From Nocardiopsis sp. NRRL B-16309 (lineage in GTDB: Bacteria; Actinomycetota; Actinomycetes; Streptosporangiales; Streptosporangiaceae), in contig NZ_LGEC01000069.1 in the NCBI RefSeq assembly GCF_001279585.1, positions 1-64,000 on the forward strand: a stretch of 64,000 bases of DNA, in the 5' to 3' direction. Position numbers and translations under genes: made by a program. A model generated the notes under the pieces. It was not told the origin of the DNA. It did not search any database and saw only the letters and a list, made by a program, of their open reading frames with translations. Shown here in pieces: positions 1 to 8,815 of the stretch (positions within the stretch are counted from its first letter, which is position 1; every line of letters starts with the position of its first letter).

Positions 1-125
1 CGGTCTTCCGGTCTTCCGGTCTTCCGGTCTTCCGGTCTTCCGGTCTTCCGGTCTTCCGGTCTTCCGGTCTTCCGGTCTTCCGGTCTTCCGGTCTTCCGGC
101 CTTCCGGCCTTCCGGCCTTCCGGCC
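1..125. repeat. 8-bp tandem repeat (CGGTCTTC)
   Basis: Twelve perfect copies of CGGTCTTC (1-96) are followed by three copies of the variant CGGCCTTC (97-120) and a partial unit. The array runs off the left edge of the window, so its true length is unknown. The unit is not a multiple of three. The array lies downstream of the IclR gene stop and overlaps no supported gene. Confidence 0.95.
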
Positions 126-182
126 CATCGCGTCGAAGGCCCCGCCCGGTGCGACCCCGCCCTGCCGTGACGCCCGGACCGG

Positions 183-947
183 TCAGTCCTCGGTGGCGGC
201 CAGGCGTCGGCCCAGGCCCTCGGCCCCGGTGCGCAGCGCCGGGACCAGCCTGGACAGGTCGGCGCGGACCGTGCGGACCACGATGCCCAGTGCTGCCGCC
301 GGCGGCCCGGACCCGGTCGACACCGGGACCGCCACCGAGCACGAGCCCAGGGACATCTCCTCGCTGGTCGAGGCGTAGCCGCGCTCGACGGCCGTGCGCA
401 GCTCGCGCAGCAGCCGCCCCCGCTCGGTGATCGTGTGCCGGGTCTGCCGGGAGAGCGGGCCGTCGCAGTAGGCGCGCCGGAAGTCCTCGTCGGCCCAGGC
501 GAGCAGCGCCTTGCCGACACCGGTGGCGTGCAGGGGCAGGTGGGCGCCCACCCGGGAGAGCACCGGGACCGAGCGGTGCCCGGACAGCTTCTCGACGTAC
601 AGGGCCCGGTCACCGTCCAGAACGGCGAGGTGGATGTTCTCCCGGGTCGCCTCGTACAGGTCCTGCATGAACGGCAGGGCCGTCTCGCGCAGCCGGTCGG
701 ACACCGGCGCCAGCAGACCCGTCCGCCACAGCCGCAGCCCGATCCGGTAGCGGCCGTCGTCGTCGCGGTCCAGCGCGCCCCACGCCACCAGGTCGCCCGC
801 CAGCCGGTGCACGGTGGCGGGCGGCAGGCCGGAGCGCCGGGCGAGCTCGGTCAGGGTCGCCTGGGGATGCGCGGCGTCGAAGGCGCCGAGGAGGTCCAGG
901 GCGCGGGCGGTCACCGAGCGACCCGCCGCGGTGCTGTTGCCTGCCAT
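183..947 (-). CDS. IclR family transcriptional regulator (probable pobA regulator)
   Basis: This 254-residue protein has the IclR layout. An N-terminal winged helix-turn-helix covers about residues 14-70 (LTELARRSGLPPATVHRL is the recognition region). A C-terminal effector-binding domain of about 170 residues ends with the family-typical GYASTSEEMSLG stretch. It is divergent from pobA with 77 bp between the start codons. IclR proteins of the PobR/PcaU type control 4-hydroxybenzoate and protocatechuate genes, so local control of pobA is the natural inference. The ATG at 947 opens the HTH region at a normal distance. The effector is not readable from sequence. Confidence 0.9.
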   Translation of the reverse strand: MAGNSTAAGRSVTARALDLLGAFDAAHPQATLTELARRSGLPPATVHRLAGDLVAWGALDRDDDGRYRIGLRLWRTGLLAPVSDRLRETALPFMQDLYEATRENIHLAVLDGDRALYVEKLSGHRSVPVLSRVGAHLPLHATGVGKALLAWADEDFRRAYCDGPLSRQTRHTITERGRLLRELRTAVERGYASTSEEMSLGSCSVAVPVSTGSGPPAAALGIVVRTVRADLSRLVPALRTGAEGLGRRLAATED

Positions 948-966
948 GGATCCATTCTCGCCGATC

Positions 967-981
967 TTCCACTGGACGGAA
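967..981. promoter_or_regulatory. candidate IclR operator between iclR and pobA
   Basis: TTCC-ACTGGAC-GGAA is an imperfect 15-bp dyad in the 77-bp divergent intergenic region. IclR operators are often palindromes of this size. The arms are only 4 bp, so this is weak. Confidence 0.3.
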
Positions 982-1024
982 CGACACGCTGGTGTGTGAC
1001 CTGACCCACCGATTCAGTGGGGGC

Positions 1025-2215
1025 ATGAACGCACTCACTACCCGTACCCAGGTGGCCATCATCGGGGCGGGCCCCGCCGGTCTGACCCTGTCCCACCTGC
1101 TGGCCGCCCGCGGCATCGACTCGGTCGTCCTGGAGACCCGCGACCGCGAGGCGATCGAGAGCACCATCCGCGCCGGAGTCCTCGAACAGGGCACCGTGGA
1201 CCTGCTGACGGGCACCGGGGTGGACACCCGCGTGCTGACCGAGGGAGCACGGCACGACGGCGTCGAGTTCCGCTTCGACGGCCGGGGCCACCGGATCGAC
1301 TTCGCGGGGCTCGTGGGCCGCTCGGTGTGGCTCTACCCGCAGCACGAGGTCCTCAAGGACCTGATCGCCACCCGCCTGGCCGCCGGCGCCGACCTCCGCT
1401 TCGGCGTGAGCGACGTCGTGCCGACCGGCGTGGAGACCGACGGTCCGGCGGTCCACTTCACCGACGCCCAGGGGCGGCGCGTGGAACTGCGCTGCGACGT
1501 GGTGGCGGGCTGCGACGGGTCGGCCGGGGTGAGCCGCGCCGCCCTGCCCGATGACCGCCGCGTCGACCACTTCCGCACCTACCCCTTCGGCTGGTTCGGG
1601 ATCCTGGCCGAGGCGCCGCCCTCCTCCCCGGAGCTGGTCTACGCCCACTCCGACCGCGGGTTCGCCCTGATCAGCACCCGCACCCCCGAGGTGCAGCGGA
1701 TGTACTTCCAGTGCGCCCCGGACGAGGACCCCGCGGCCTGGAGCGACGCCCGGATCTGGGACGAGCTCCAGGCGCGGGTGGCAGGTGACGGCTTCGCCCT
1801 GAAGGAGGGGGCCATCTTCCAGCGCGGCGTGATCCCGATGCGCAGCTACGTGTGCGACCCGATGCGCTTCGGCCGGCTGATGCTGGCCGGGGACGCCGCG
1901 CACACGGTGCCGCCCACCGGGGCCAAGGGCCTGAACCTGGCGGTGGCCGACGTGGTCGTGCTGGCCCGGGTGCTGGAGGAGTTCCTGGCCTCGGGCCAGG
2001 AGCGGCACCTGGAGGCCTACGGGCCCACGGCGCTGCGCCGCGTCTGGCGGGCCCAGCACTTCTCGTGGTGGATGACCTCGATGCTGCACACCCCGCCGGA
2101 TGCCACGCCCTTCGACATCCGGCGCCAGCTCGGCGAACTCGACATGGTGACGAGCAGCCGGGCGGGCGCGGCCTACCTCGCCGAGGCGTACACGGGCTGG
2201 CCGATCGACGACTGA
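1025..2215 (+). CDS. pobA: 4-hydroxybenzoate 3-monooxygenase
   Basis: This 396-residue class A flavoprotein hydroxylates 4-hydroxybenzoate to protocatechuate using FAD and NAD(P)H. Visible motifs are the FAD Rossmann GAGPAG (14-19), the CDG motif (163-165) and the second FAD motif around GD (289-290, LAGDAAHTVPPTGAKGLN). The stretch HSDRGFALISTR (208-219) corresponds to the Ser/Arg substrate-carboxylate site of p-hydroxybenzoate hydroxylase. Length is normal for PobA (about 390-395). I chose ATG 1025, preceded by a GTGGGGG ribosome site, over an upstream in-frame GTG-type start at 992. No protocatechuate-pathway gene lies next to it, only the divergent IclR gene. Confidence 0.93.
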   Translation: MNALTTRTQVAIIGAGPAGLTLSHLLAARGIDSVVLETRDREAIESTIRAGVLEQGTVDLLTGTGVDTRVLTEGARHDGVEFRFDGRGHRIDFAGLVGRSVWLYPQHEVLKDLIATRLAAGADLRFGVSDVVPTGVETDGPAVHFTDAQGRRVELRCDVVAGCDGSAGVSRAALPDDRRVDHFRTYPFGWFGILAEAPPSSPELVYAHSDRGFALISTRTPEVQRMYFQCAPDEDPAAWSDARIWDELQARVAGDGFALKEGAIFQRGVIPMRSYVCDPMRFGRLMLAGDAAHTVPPTGAKGLNLAVADVVVLARVLEEFLASGQERHLEAYGPTALRRVWRAQHFSWWMTSMLHTPPDATPFDIRRQLGELDMVTSSRAGAAYLAEAYTGWPIDD

Positions 2216-2248
2216 GTCCGCCCCTCCGACGGTGCCCGCGCGCCTGGC

Positions 2249-2899
2249 TCAGCCCTGGTCGGACAGGCGGGCCACCAGGGCGTCGATCACCGTCTCGGTG
2301 ACCGCGGCCATGTCCACGGCCTCCGGGTCCAGCAGCCACTGGACCTGTAGGCCGTCCATCACCGCGATGATCGCCGCGGCCGCCTCCCCGGCGGGCGTGC
2401 GCCCGTCCGGGCCGGGTGTGGCCGCCGCCGCGCGGGCCCCTGGCCCGAGGCGGTCGAGCACGGCGTCCCCGATCTCCTGGCGCAGCACCGTGAAGCGGTG
2501 CCGGAACCACTCCTGGGCGGGGTGGCGGTCGGTGGCGCTCTCCGCCGACAGCACCGCGTAGAGCTGCGTGGTGCCCGGGCGTTCGGCGTTGCGCTCGGCG
2601 GTGGTCACCAGGTGGTCGAGCATCCGGCCGCCCCCGGGGGCCGGATCGGTGTCGTCGCGCAGTTCCAGGACGGCCGTGAGCAGGGCGGTCTTGGACCCGA
2701 AGTGGTGCAGGACCCCGGCCGGGGTGATGTCGAGCATCGCGGCGATGTCGGCGAGCGAGGTGTTGTTGAAGCCCTGGGTGGCGAAGGCCTCGGCGGCGGT
2801 GCGCAGGATCTGCTCGCGCCGGTTCACCCGCCTGCGCGGCGCGGGGGCTCCGCCGTCCTCGGCGGGGCGGGTGTCCGCTGCGCGGGTGGTCTCGCTCAT
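2249..2899 (-). CDS. TetR family transcriptional regulator
   Basis: This 216-residue regulator has a TetR_N helix-turn-helix at about residues 25-70 (RREQILRTAAEAFATQGF, then LADIAAMLDITPAGVLHHF). A divergent ligand-binding half follows. It is convergent with pobA (33 bp apart). The ATG at 2899 was chosen because the longer frame upstream to 2965 has no TetR-like residues. Targets cannot be deduced; its own upstream region holds only gene remnants on the other strand. Confidence 0.88.
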   Translation of the reverse strand: MSETTRAADTRPAEDGGAPAPRRRVNRREQILRTAAEAFATQGFNNTSLADIAAMLDITPAGVLHHFGSKTALLTAVLELRDDTDPAPGGGRMLDHLVTTAERNAERPGTTQLYAVLSAESATDRHPAQEWFRHRFTVLRQEIGDAVLDRLGPGARAAAATPGPDGRTPAGEAAAAIIAVMDGLQVQWLLDPEAVDMAAVTETVIDALVARLSDQG

Positions 2900-3039
2900 G
2901 ACGGCAGTTCTCCAGTTCGTCGCACCCGGGGGTACTCGGGGCCCAGCGGCGCCCGCGGTCCCCACGGTACCGAGGCTCCCGGACGAACCCTCGCTTCAGG
3001 AACATTCAGTCGGTGATGGTCCGCCCTGGAAGGCCCGCG

Positions 3040-3384
3040 TCTCCCCGGTACGACAGCCTCGTCAACGACGTGGCCCTCACCTCGGACGGCGCCCGGTCCA
3101 CCGACTCCGCTCGGGGGGAACTCCACCTCAACCGGATCCAGGCCACCGCCGACGGCCGGACGCGGGTCGTCGGTCACTTCGCCGACCAGCGCGTCCACAC
3201 GATCGGCCCGGAGACCGGGGCCTCCACGGTCGTCGAGGGCGTCGAGGCGCCCAACACCGACGGCCTCGTGCTCCACGGCCCACGGCCGTGGGCGGTGCAG
3301 GGTTCGACGACAAGGTCTCCGCCGTCGTCGTGCCCGGGGGCGAGCACAGAAAAGGAAGGGGGCCTTCGGCCACTCCCTTCCACT
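3040..3384 (+). pseudogene. SMP-30/gluconolactonase-type beta-propeller remnant
   Basis: The + strand reads LVNDVALTSDGA, then ATADGRTRVVGHFADQ and GVEAPNTDGLVLHG. These resemble consecutive blades of SMP-30/gluconolactonase/LRE-like proteins (usually about 300 residues) but have segments deleted between them. After about 3300 the homology continues in another frame (GFDDKVSAVVVPGG), so there is a frameshift as well. I see no usable start or ribosome site. Homology is judged by eye. Confidence 0.55.
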
Positions 3385-3765
3385 CTCAACTACCGGACGC
3401 CCGCGGAGGTCATGGCCGAGGCCGAGCCGGTCATCCGGGCCGCGCTTCCGGACGCCAACGTGCCCACGTCCGTCCGCGCCAGCGGTGTCCCGGTCGTCCA
3501 CGGGCCGGTGGCGGACCTCGGCGCCGTCCTGGCGGCCTGGCTGGCCGGGAACGCGGAGGGGACCGCCTGCGTCATCGGCGCCCCGGGGTTCCGATCGACG
3601 ACGCGGGTACGGTCGCTGACACCGGAGCTGGCGAAGGGGCTGGAGTTCGACCTGGTCGTCCTGGTGGACCCGCAGGACTTCGGCGGGGGGATCGAGGGGG
3701 CGGTCGACCGCTACGTCGCGATGACGCGGGCGACGCGCGAGCTCGTGGTCCTCACGGGTTCCTGA
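3385..3765 (+). pseudogene. C-terminal remnant of a HelD-like UvrD superfamily helicase
   Basis: About 127 codons match the end of HelD-type RNA-polymerase-recycling helicases. The visible blocks are LNYRTPAEVMAEAE, then AKGLEFDLVVLVDP (helicase motif V region) and YVAMTRATRELVVL (motif VI). HelD proteins are about 700 residues long, and the ATPase N-terminal half is absent. The fragment is fused in frame to the SMP-30 remnant, which suggests a deletion that joined two genes. The reading frame is open but there is no sign of a functional protein. Confidence 0.65.
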
Positions 3766-3887
3766 TCCGGCCGCAGGGGCCGAGAGGAGCCCTGACCTGC
3801 GCTGATGATGGTTCGTGTATCCGAACAGTGCCCTGGAGGTGCGTCACTTTCCCCTGGGTTCCCACTGGGGCCGGCGGAGCCGCCGGG

Positions 3888-3921
3888 CCGGGACCGGCCG
3901 TCCGGAGGGGGCCGGTCCCGG
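3888..3921 (-). terminator. intrinsic-type hairpin after the DoxX gene
   Basis: CCGGGACCGGCC and GGCCGGTCCCGG form a perfect 12-bp stem with a 10-nt loop, 12 bp beyond the stop of the DoxX gene on the minus strand. Confidence 0.7.
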
Positions 3922-3932
3922 AGCCGTCCGGG

Positions 3933-4460
<528 letters not shown>

Positions 4461-4570
4461 GGGGGGTCCTCGTCTCGTGAGCGGGGGGCGGTCGGGGCCG
4501 CGACGGTGCGGCCCACGGCGGGCGACCGCGCTCGGAGGAGAGGGGGAGCGGCCGCCCTCGTGAGACAGCT

Positions 4571-4586
4571 CTGGGAGCGCTCCCAG
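4571..4586. promoter_or_regulatory. CelR/CebR-type operator
   Basis: CTGGGAGCGCTCCCAG is a perfect 16-bp palindrome containing TGGGAGCGCTCCCA, the established 14-bp operator of the LacI-family cellulase regulators CelR (Thermobifida) and CebR (Streptomyces). It lies about 11 bp downstream of the -10 box of the DoxX promoter, a classic repression position. No loop separates the arms, so it is unlikely to be a terminator. Confidence 0.8.
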
Positions 4587-4596
4587 GGCTGGGCTG

Positions 4597-4625
4597 ATTA
4601 TCCGTGCCCCTGTCGCTTCTGTCAA
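4597..4625 (-). promoter_or_regulatory. sigma-70-type promoter of the DoxX gene
   Basis: On the minus strand, TTGACA (4625-4620) and GATAAT (4602-4597) are separated by exactly 17 bp, close to the housekeeping consensus and unusually good for this GC content. The operator at 4571-4586 follows directly. Confidence 0.75.
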
Positions 4626-4731
4626 CGGTCCCTGGCCGTGCGTGACCATCGGGTTCCGGGCTCCCTGGCGCGCGACCCAGGGGCTTCACGTCGAAACCGC
4701 GGTCGGCCAGGGGCTCGACCGCGGGCACCGG

Positions 4732-7700
4732 TCACGAGGCCGCCGGCCGCAGACGCAGCGTGAGGATCTGGAACGGACGCAGCGTGACGGCGATCGCGCC
4801 GTCCTCGGAGCCCGCGCCGTCGGAGCCGACCGTGGTGTCCAGGGCGGGGGCGTCCTCGAACTCCTCCTCCAGGAGGTTCACCGCCCGTACACCGCGCACC
4901 GGGAAACCCGGCCGTACGACCACGCGGGCGCGCCCGCCGCGTGCCTCGTACAGCCGCACCACGACGTCGCCGGAGCGGTCGTCGGCGAGCTTGACCGACT
5001 CCACGACCACGCCCGGGTCGTCGACCCGCACCAGCGGCTCGACGGCGGCCGCCCCCGGCACCTCGCGCGGGGGCAGGTTGATCCGGTAGCCCTCGCGTAC
5101 CGCGTCCAGGATCTCGGCCCCGGGAACCAGCGCGAAGTGGAACCGGTGCAGGCCCTGGTCGGTCTCCGGATCGGGGAAGCGCGGCGCGCGCAGCAGGGAC
5201 AGCCGCACGGTCGTGGTGGTCCCGCCGTCCTCGCGCACGTCACGCGTCACGTCGTGGCCGTAGGTGCAGTCGTTGACCACGGCCACGCCGTAGCCGGGCT
5301 CGCCGACGTGCACCCAGCGGTGCGCGCAGACCTCGAACCGCGCCGCGTCCCAGGAGGTGTTGGTGTGCGTGGGACGCCGGACGTGGCCGAACTGGATCTC
5401 GCAGGCGGCCTCGTGCGCGCGCACGTCGACGGGGAAGGCCGCCTTGAGGAACTTCTCGCGCTCATGCCAGTCCACGACCGTCGACACGTCCAGACGCCGT
5501 TCCCCCGGACCGAGCGAGAGGTGCTGCTCGACCGTGGAGGCCCCGAAGGACCGGGTGACCCGTACCGTGGCCGTACCCGCGACCGCGCCCGCCGGTCCCG
5601 CTCCGGGGCCGAGCACGTCCAGGGTGTCCAGGGCGGTGAGGTCCTGCCCGGTGTTGCGGTAGAACGCGTCGACGTCCCACGCGTCCCACTGGTTGGGCAC
5701 GTCCTGGTGCAGCTGGAGGAGGTTGCCCGGCCGCCCCGGCGCGAGGACCTCGCGGTCGGCCACCCGGTCCAGGACCGAGGTGACCAGGCCCCGCCCGTCC
5801 ACGGTGACCGTCAGCAGCCCGTTGTCCAGGACCAGGCCGCCGTCCGGGCCGGGGCCGACCGTCGCGGCGGGCTCCGGAGAGGCCGGGGCCGGGGCGGGGC
5901 CGGCGCCCATGGCCGGGATCCCGGCGCGGTCGTGCGGCGCGGCGTTGAAGACCACCCGGCCGCCCCACGCCGTGTCGGCCACCTCCGTCCCGAAGGACGT
6001 TGCGTTCGCGCCCGCATCGGTCGCGCCGTCATCGGCCGTGCCCGCATCGGCGGAGCCCGTGCCGTCCGTGCGTGCCTCCGCTGAGCCCGCGTCCGTCGTG
6101 CCGGCGTCCGCCGCGCCCGTGCCCGCGTTCGGCGTGCTCGCACCGGGGCCCGCGGCCAGGGCCGCCTGGGCGGCTCCGATGATCTCGCCCAGTTCCGCCG
6201 CCGCCTCGGCGTAGGCGGCGGCCGCCTCGCGGTGGACCCACGCGATGGAGCTGCCCGGCAGGATGTCGTGGAACTGGTGGAGCAGCACCGTGCGCCAGGC
6301 CCGCTCCAGCCGCGCGTAGGGGTAGTCGGCGCCCGTGCGCACCGCGGCGGTGGCCGCCCACAGCTCGGCCTCGCGCAGCAGGTGCTCACAGCGCCGGTTG
6401 CCCCGCTTGGTGGCGGCCTGGCTGGTGTAGGTGCCGCGGTGCAGCTCCAGGTACAGCTCACCGAGCCAGACCGGGGCGTCCGGGTACTCCTCGTGCGCCC
6501 GTGCGAAGAACGACGCGGGGTGCTCGACCGCCACCCGCGGCGAGCCCTCCAGGTCGCCCAGGCGCGCCGCCCGGGCCAGCATCTCGCGGGTGGGGCCGCC
6601 GCCCCCGTCGCCGTGGCCGAACGGCACGAGCGAGCGCGTCGCCCCGCCCTTGTCGCGGAAGGTGCGGGAGGCGTGCGCCAGCTCGGCGCCGGTGAGCTCG
6701 GCGTTGTAGGTGTCCACCGGAGGGAAGTGCGTGAAGACCCGGGTGCCGTCCAGGCCCTCCCACCAGAAGGTGTGGTGGGGGAACGGGTTGACCTGGTTCC
6801 AGGAGATCTTCTGGGTGAGGAACCAGCGCGACCCCGACAGCCGGACCAGCTGTGGCAGGGCCGCCGAGTAGCCGAAGGAGTCCGGCAGCCACACCTCCTC
6901 GGTGTCGATGCCCAGCTCGTCGCGGAAGAACCGCTTGCCGTAGGCGAACTGCCGGGCCAGCGCCTCCGCCCCGGGCATGTTCGTGTCGGACTCCACCCAC
7001 ATCCCGCCGACGGGCACGAACCGCCCCTCCCGCGCCAGCTCCGCCGCCCGGTCGAAGAGCTCGGGCCGGTGCTCCTGGAGCCAGGCCCACTGCTGTGCCT
7101 GGGACATCGCGAACACGAACCCGGGGTGGTCCGCCATCAGACCGATCACGTTCGCGCTGGTCCGCACGACCTTGCGCACCGTCTCGCGCAGCGGCCACAG
7201 CCAGGCGGAGTCGATGTGGGCGTGCCCGACGGCGGAGACCCGGTGGGCGCCGGCCGCGGCGGGGGAGCGCAGGGCGGGGGCCAGTACCCCGCGCGCCCGC
7301 TCGGCGGTGCCGGGGACGTCCTGGGGGTCCAGCGCGTCCAGGGCGCGCTCCAGCCCGCGCAACAGCTCCCAGCGGCGCGGGTCCCCGGTGTCCAGGGCGC
7401 GCATCAGCCCGTCCAGGACGTCCAGGTCCATGGCCAGCTCCCACACTGCCGTCTCGAACACGGCCAGGTCGGCGCGCAGCAGCCGGTACAGCGGCCGGTC
7501 CGCCGGGCCGGGCCCCTCGCCCAGGTCCGTGGGGCGGAAGGGAGGGTGGCCGAGGATGACGGGGTTGGCGGCGGCCTCGACGTGGAACTCCACCTCCGTG
7601 CCCGGGGCCGCCCCGACCGGGACCCAGGCGTTGCGCGGGTTGAGGCCCTTGACGATCGTGCCGTCGGGGCGGTGGACCAGGCCCTCGCACTGGAAGCCGG

Positions 7701-7995
7701 GCATGCCCTGCTCGAAGCCGAGGTCGACCACCGCCTCCACCCGGCGATCCGCCCAGGTGTCGGGTACCCGGCCGCGTAGCCGGAACCACGTCGTGCCCCA
7801 GGCGGGGCCCCACGCGTCGCCCACCGAGGCGGGCTCGTAGGGCGCCGCGATCCCCCGCGCCGCGTCGACCGGCTCCCCAGGCACGTCCCAGCGGGCGACC
7901 TCCATCGGGACCGCCTCCGTGTACACCGCGGGCCACACCCGCTCGCGCAGCACCCGTTCGAGTCGTGCCTCGGTCAGCCGGCGGTCGTCGTGCAC
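4732..7995 (-). CDS. alpha-mannosidase, glycoside hydrolase family 38
   Basis: This 1087-residue GH38 enzyme hydrolyses terminal alpha-mannosides in a zinc-dependent retaining reaction. GHAHIDSAWLWP (257-268) carries the metal-binding His and Asp. LPDSFGY (370-376) contains the predicted nucleophile Asp372. The C-terminal half is the GH38 beta-sandwich. GTG 7995 is preceded by GGAGA with 5-nt spacing, which decides the start over an ORF extension to 8058. No signal peptide is seen, so it is probably cytosolic and acts on imported oligosaccharides. A low-complexity Ala/Asp/Gly/Thr insert of about 50 residues, encoded at 5990-6155, interrupts the central part. No sugar transporter adjoins it. 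Confidence 0.92.
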   Translation of the reverse strand: MHDDRRLTEARLERVLRERVWPAVYTEAVPMEVARWDVPGEPVDAARGIAAPYEPASVGDAWGPAWGTTWFRLRGRVPDTWADRRVEAVVDLGFEQGMPGFQCEGLVHRPDGTIVKGLNPRNAWVPVGAAPGTEVEFHVEAAANPVILGHPPFRPTDLGEGPGPADRPLYRLLRADLAVFETAVWELAMDLDVLDGLMRALDTGDPRRWELLRGLERALDALDPQDVPGTAERARGVLAPALRSPAAAGAHRVSAVGHAHIDSAWLWPLRETVRKVVRTSANVIGLMADHPGFVFAMSQAQQWAWLQEHRPELFDRAAELAREGRFVPVGGMWVESDTNMPGAEALARQFAYGKRFFRDELGIDTEEVWLPDSFGYSAALPQLVRLSGSRWFLTQKISWNQVNPFPHHTFWWEGLDGTRVFTHFPPVDTYNAELTGAELAHASRTFRDKGGATRSLVPFGHGDGGGGPTREMLARAARLGDLEGSPRVAVEHPASFFARAHEEYPDAPVWLGELYLELHRGTYTSQAATKRGNRRCEHLLREAELWAATAAVRTGADYPYARLERAWRTVLLHQFHDILPGSSIAWVHREAAAAYAEAAAELGEIIGAAQAALAAGPGASTPNAGTGAADAGTTDAGSAEARTDGTGSADAGTADDGATDAGANATSFGTEVADTAWGGRVVFNAAPHDRAGIPAMGAGPAPAPASPEPAATVGPGPDGGLVLDNGLLTVTVDGRGLVTSVLDRVADREVLAPGRPGNLLQLHQDVPNQWDAWDVDAFYRNTGQDLTALDTLDVLGPGAGPAGAVAGTATVRVTRSFGASTVEQHLSLGPGERRLDVSTVVDWHEREKFLKAAFPVDVRAHEAACEIQFGHVRRPTHTNTSWDAARFEVCAHRWVHVGEPGYGVAVVNDCTYGHDVTRDVREDGGTTTTVRLSLLRAPRFPDPETDQGLHRFHFALVPGAEILDAVREGYRINLPPREVPGAAAVEPLVRVDDPGVVVESVKLADDRSGDVVVRLYEARGGRARVVVRPGFPVRGVRAVNLLEEEFEDAPALDTTVGSDGAGSEDGAIAVTLRPFQILTLRLRPAAS

Positions 7996-8076
7996 GGCGG
8001 TCTCCGTTCGTCGCGGTCCCGTTCCGGCCACGTTGGCAGCGGGCGTCCCCCGGGTCAACGACCGGGCGTCCGCGCC

Positions 8077-8694
8077 TCAGGGGGCGGTCGTGCGGTGCAG
8101 CATGTCCAGGACGGCGGCGGTCGCGGCGGTGAGGTCGTAGCCGGGGTCGGCCAGGGTCTGCGCCACGACCGCGTCGATCGCGCCGTTGAGGATCACGGCC
8201 AGCGTCGCGGCGTCCAGGTCCGCGCGGTACTCGCCGGCGGACACCGCCGCGGTGACCAGGTCGGCGAGCACCCGCCGGCGCTCGGGCGAGGCCGGGCCGT
8301 CGTCCACGCCCGTGTCGACGGCGGGCGCGAGCGCCTCGGTGAGCACGCGCACGTGCGTCGGGTTCTCGGCCATGTGCCCGATCATCGACTCCACGTAGGC
8401 GTCCACGGCCGCAGCCGGGCCCGGGGCGAGCCCGACCGCCGTCCCGACCCGCTCGGTGAGCGCTTCGATGACCGCGTCGTAGGCGGCGCGGATGACGGCG
8501 TTCTTCGACGCGAAGTGGTAGATCACCGCCCCCTTGGTGATACCGGCGGCGTCCGCGATGCGCTGGAGGGAGCAGGCCGCGTAGCCGTGCTCGGCGACCA
8601 GGCCGATGGTGACGGCGACGAGCTGTCGACGGCGCGCGCGCTCGGTCAGGGTGGGCTGGCGGGCGCTGTCGGCCCCGCGTGGTCCGGCGGGCAC
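8077..8694 (-). CDS. TetR family transcriptional regulator
   Basis: This 205-residue protein has an N-terminal TetR helix-turn-helix (VTIGLVAEHGYAACSLQRIA, then AGITKGAVIYHFASK). Its C-terminal half resembles the TetR_C_6-type ligand domain. GTG 8694 has AGGAGG upstream (10-nt spacing). It lies downstream of and in the same direction as the alpha/beta hydrolase gene, with a strong hairpin between them, so it is probably transcribed separately or by readthrough. The paired TGACC/GGTCA operators upstream of the hydrolase are the likely targets, since they have the size and spacing of TetR operators. Confidence 0.88.
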   Translation of the reverse strand: MPAGPRGADSARQPTLTERARRRQLVAVTIGLVAEHGYAACSLQRIADAAGITKGAVIYHFASKNAVIRAAYDAVIEALTERVGTAVGLAPGPAAAVDAYVESMIGHMAENPTHVRVLTEALAPAVDTGVDDGPASPERRRVLADLVTAAVSAGEYRADLDAATLAVILNGAIDAVVAQTLADPGYDLTAATAAVLDMLHRTTAP

Positions 8695-8773
8695 TCTGCT
8701 GCTACCTCCTGGCAGTTCCGGGGGCCGGTGGCGGCGGCCGGGGACGGTCCTTCTGTACCACGTGGGGCGTGCG

Positions 8774-8815
8774 GACCCGGTCCGGGACGGGTCGGCACGG
8801 GGCCCGGACCGGGTC
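8774..8815 (-). terminator. hairpin at the end of the alpha/beta hydrolase gene
   Basis: GACCCGGTCCGGG and CCCGGACCGGGTC form a perfect 13-bp stem with a 16-nt loop. The distal arm overlaps the hydrolase stop codon. It separates the hydrolase from the downstream TetR gene. Confidence 0.6.

Noticed and set aside
1..125. CRISPR or microsatellite-encoded gene
   Set aside because: Units are 8 bp with no spacers, and no supported frame passes through the array.
4571..4586. Rho-independent terminator of the mannosidase gene
   Set aside because: It is a palindrome without a loop, matches the CelR/CebR operator exactly, and lies just downstream of a consensus promoter.
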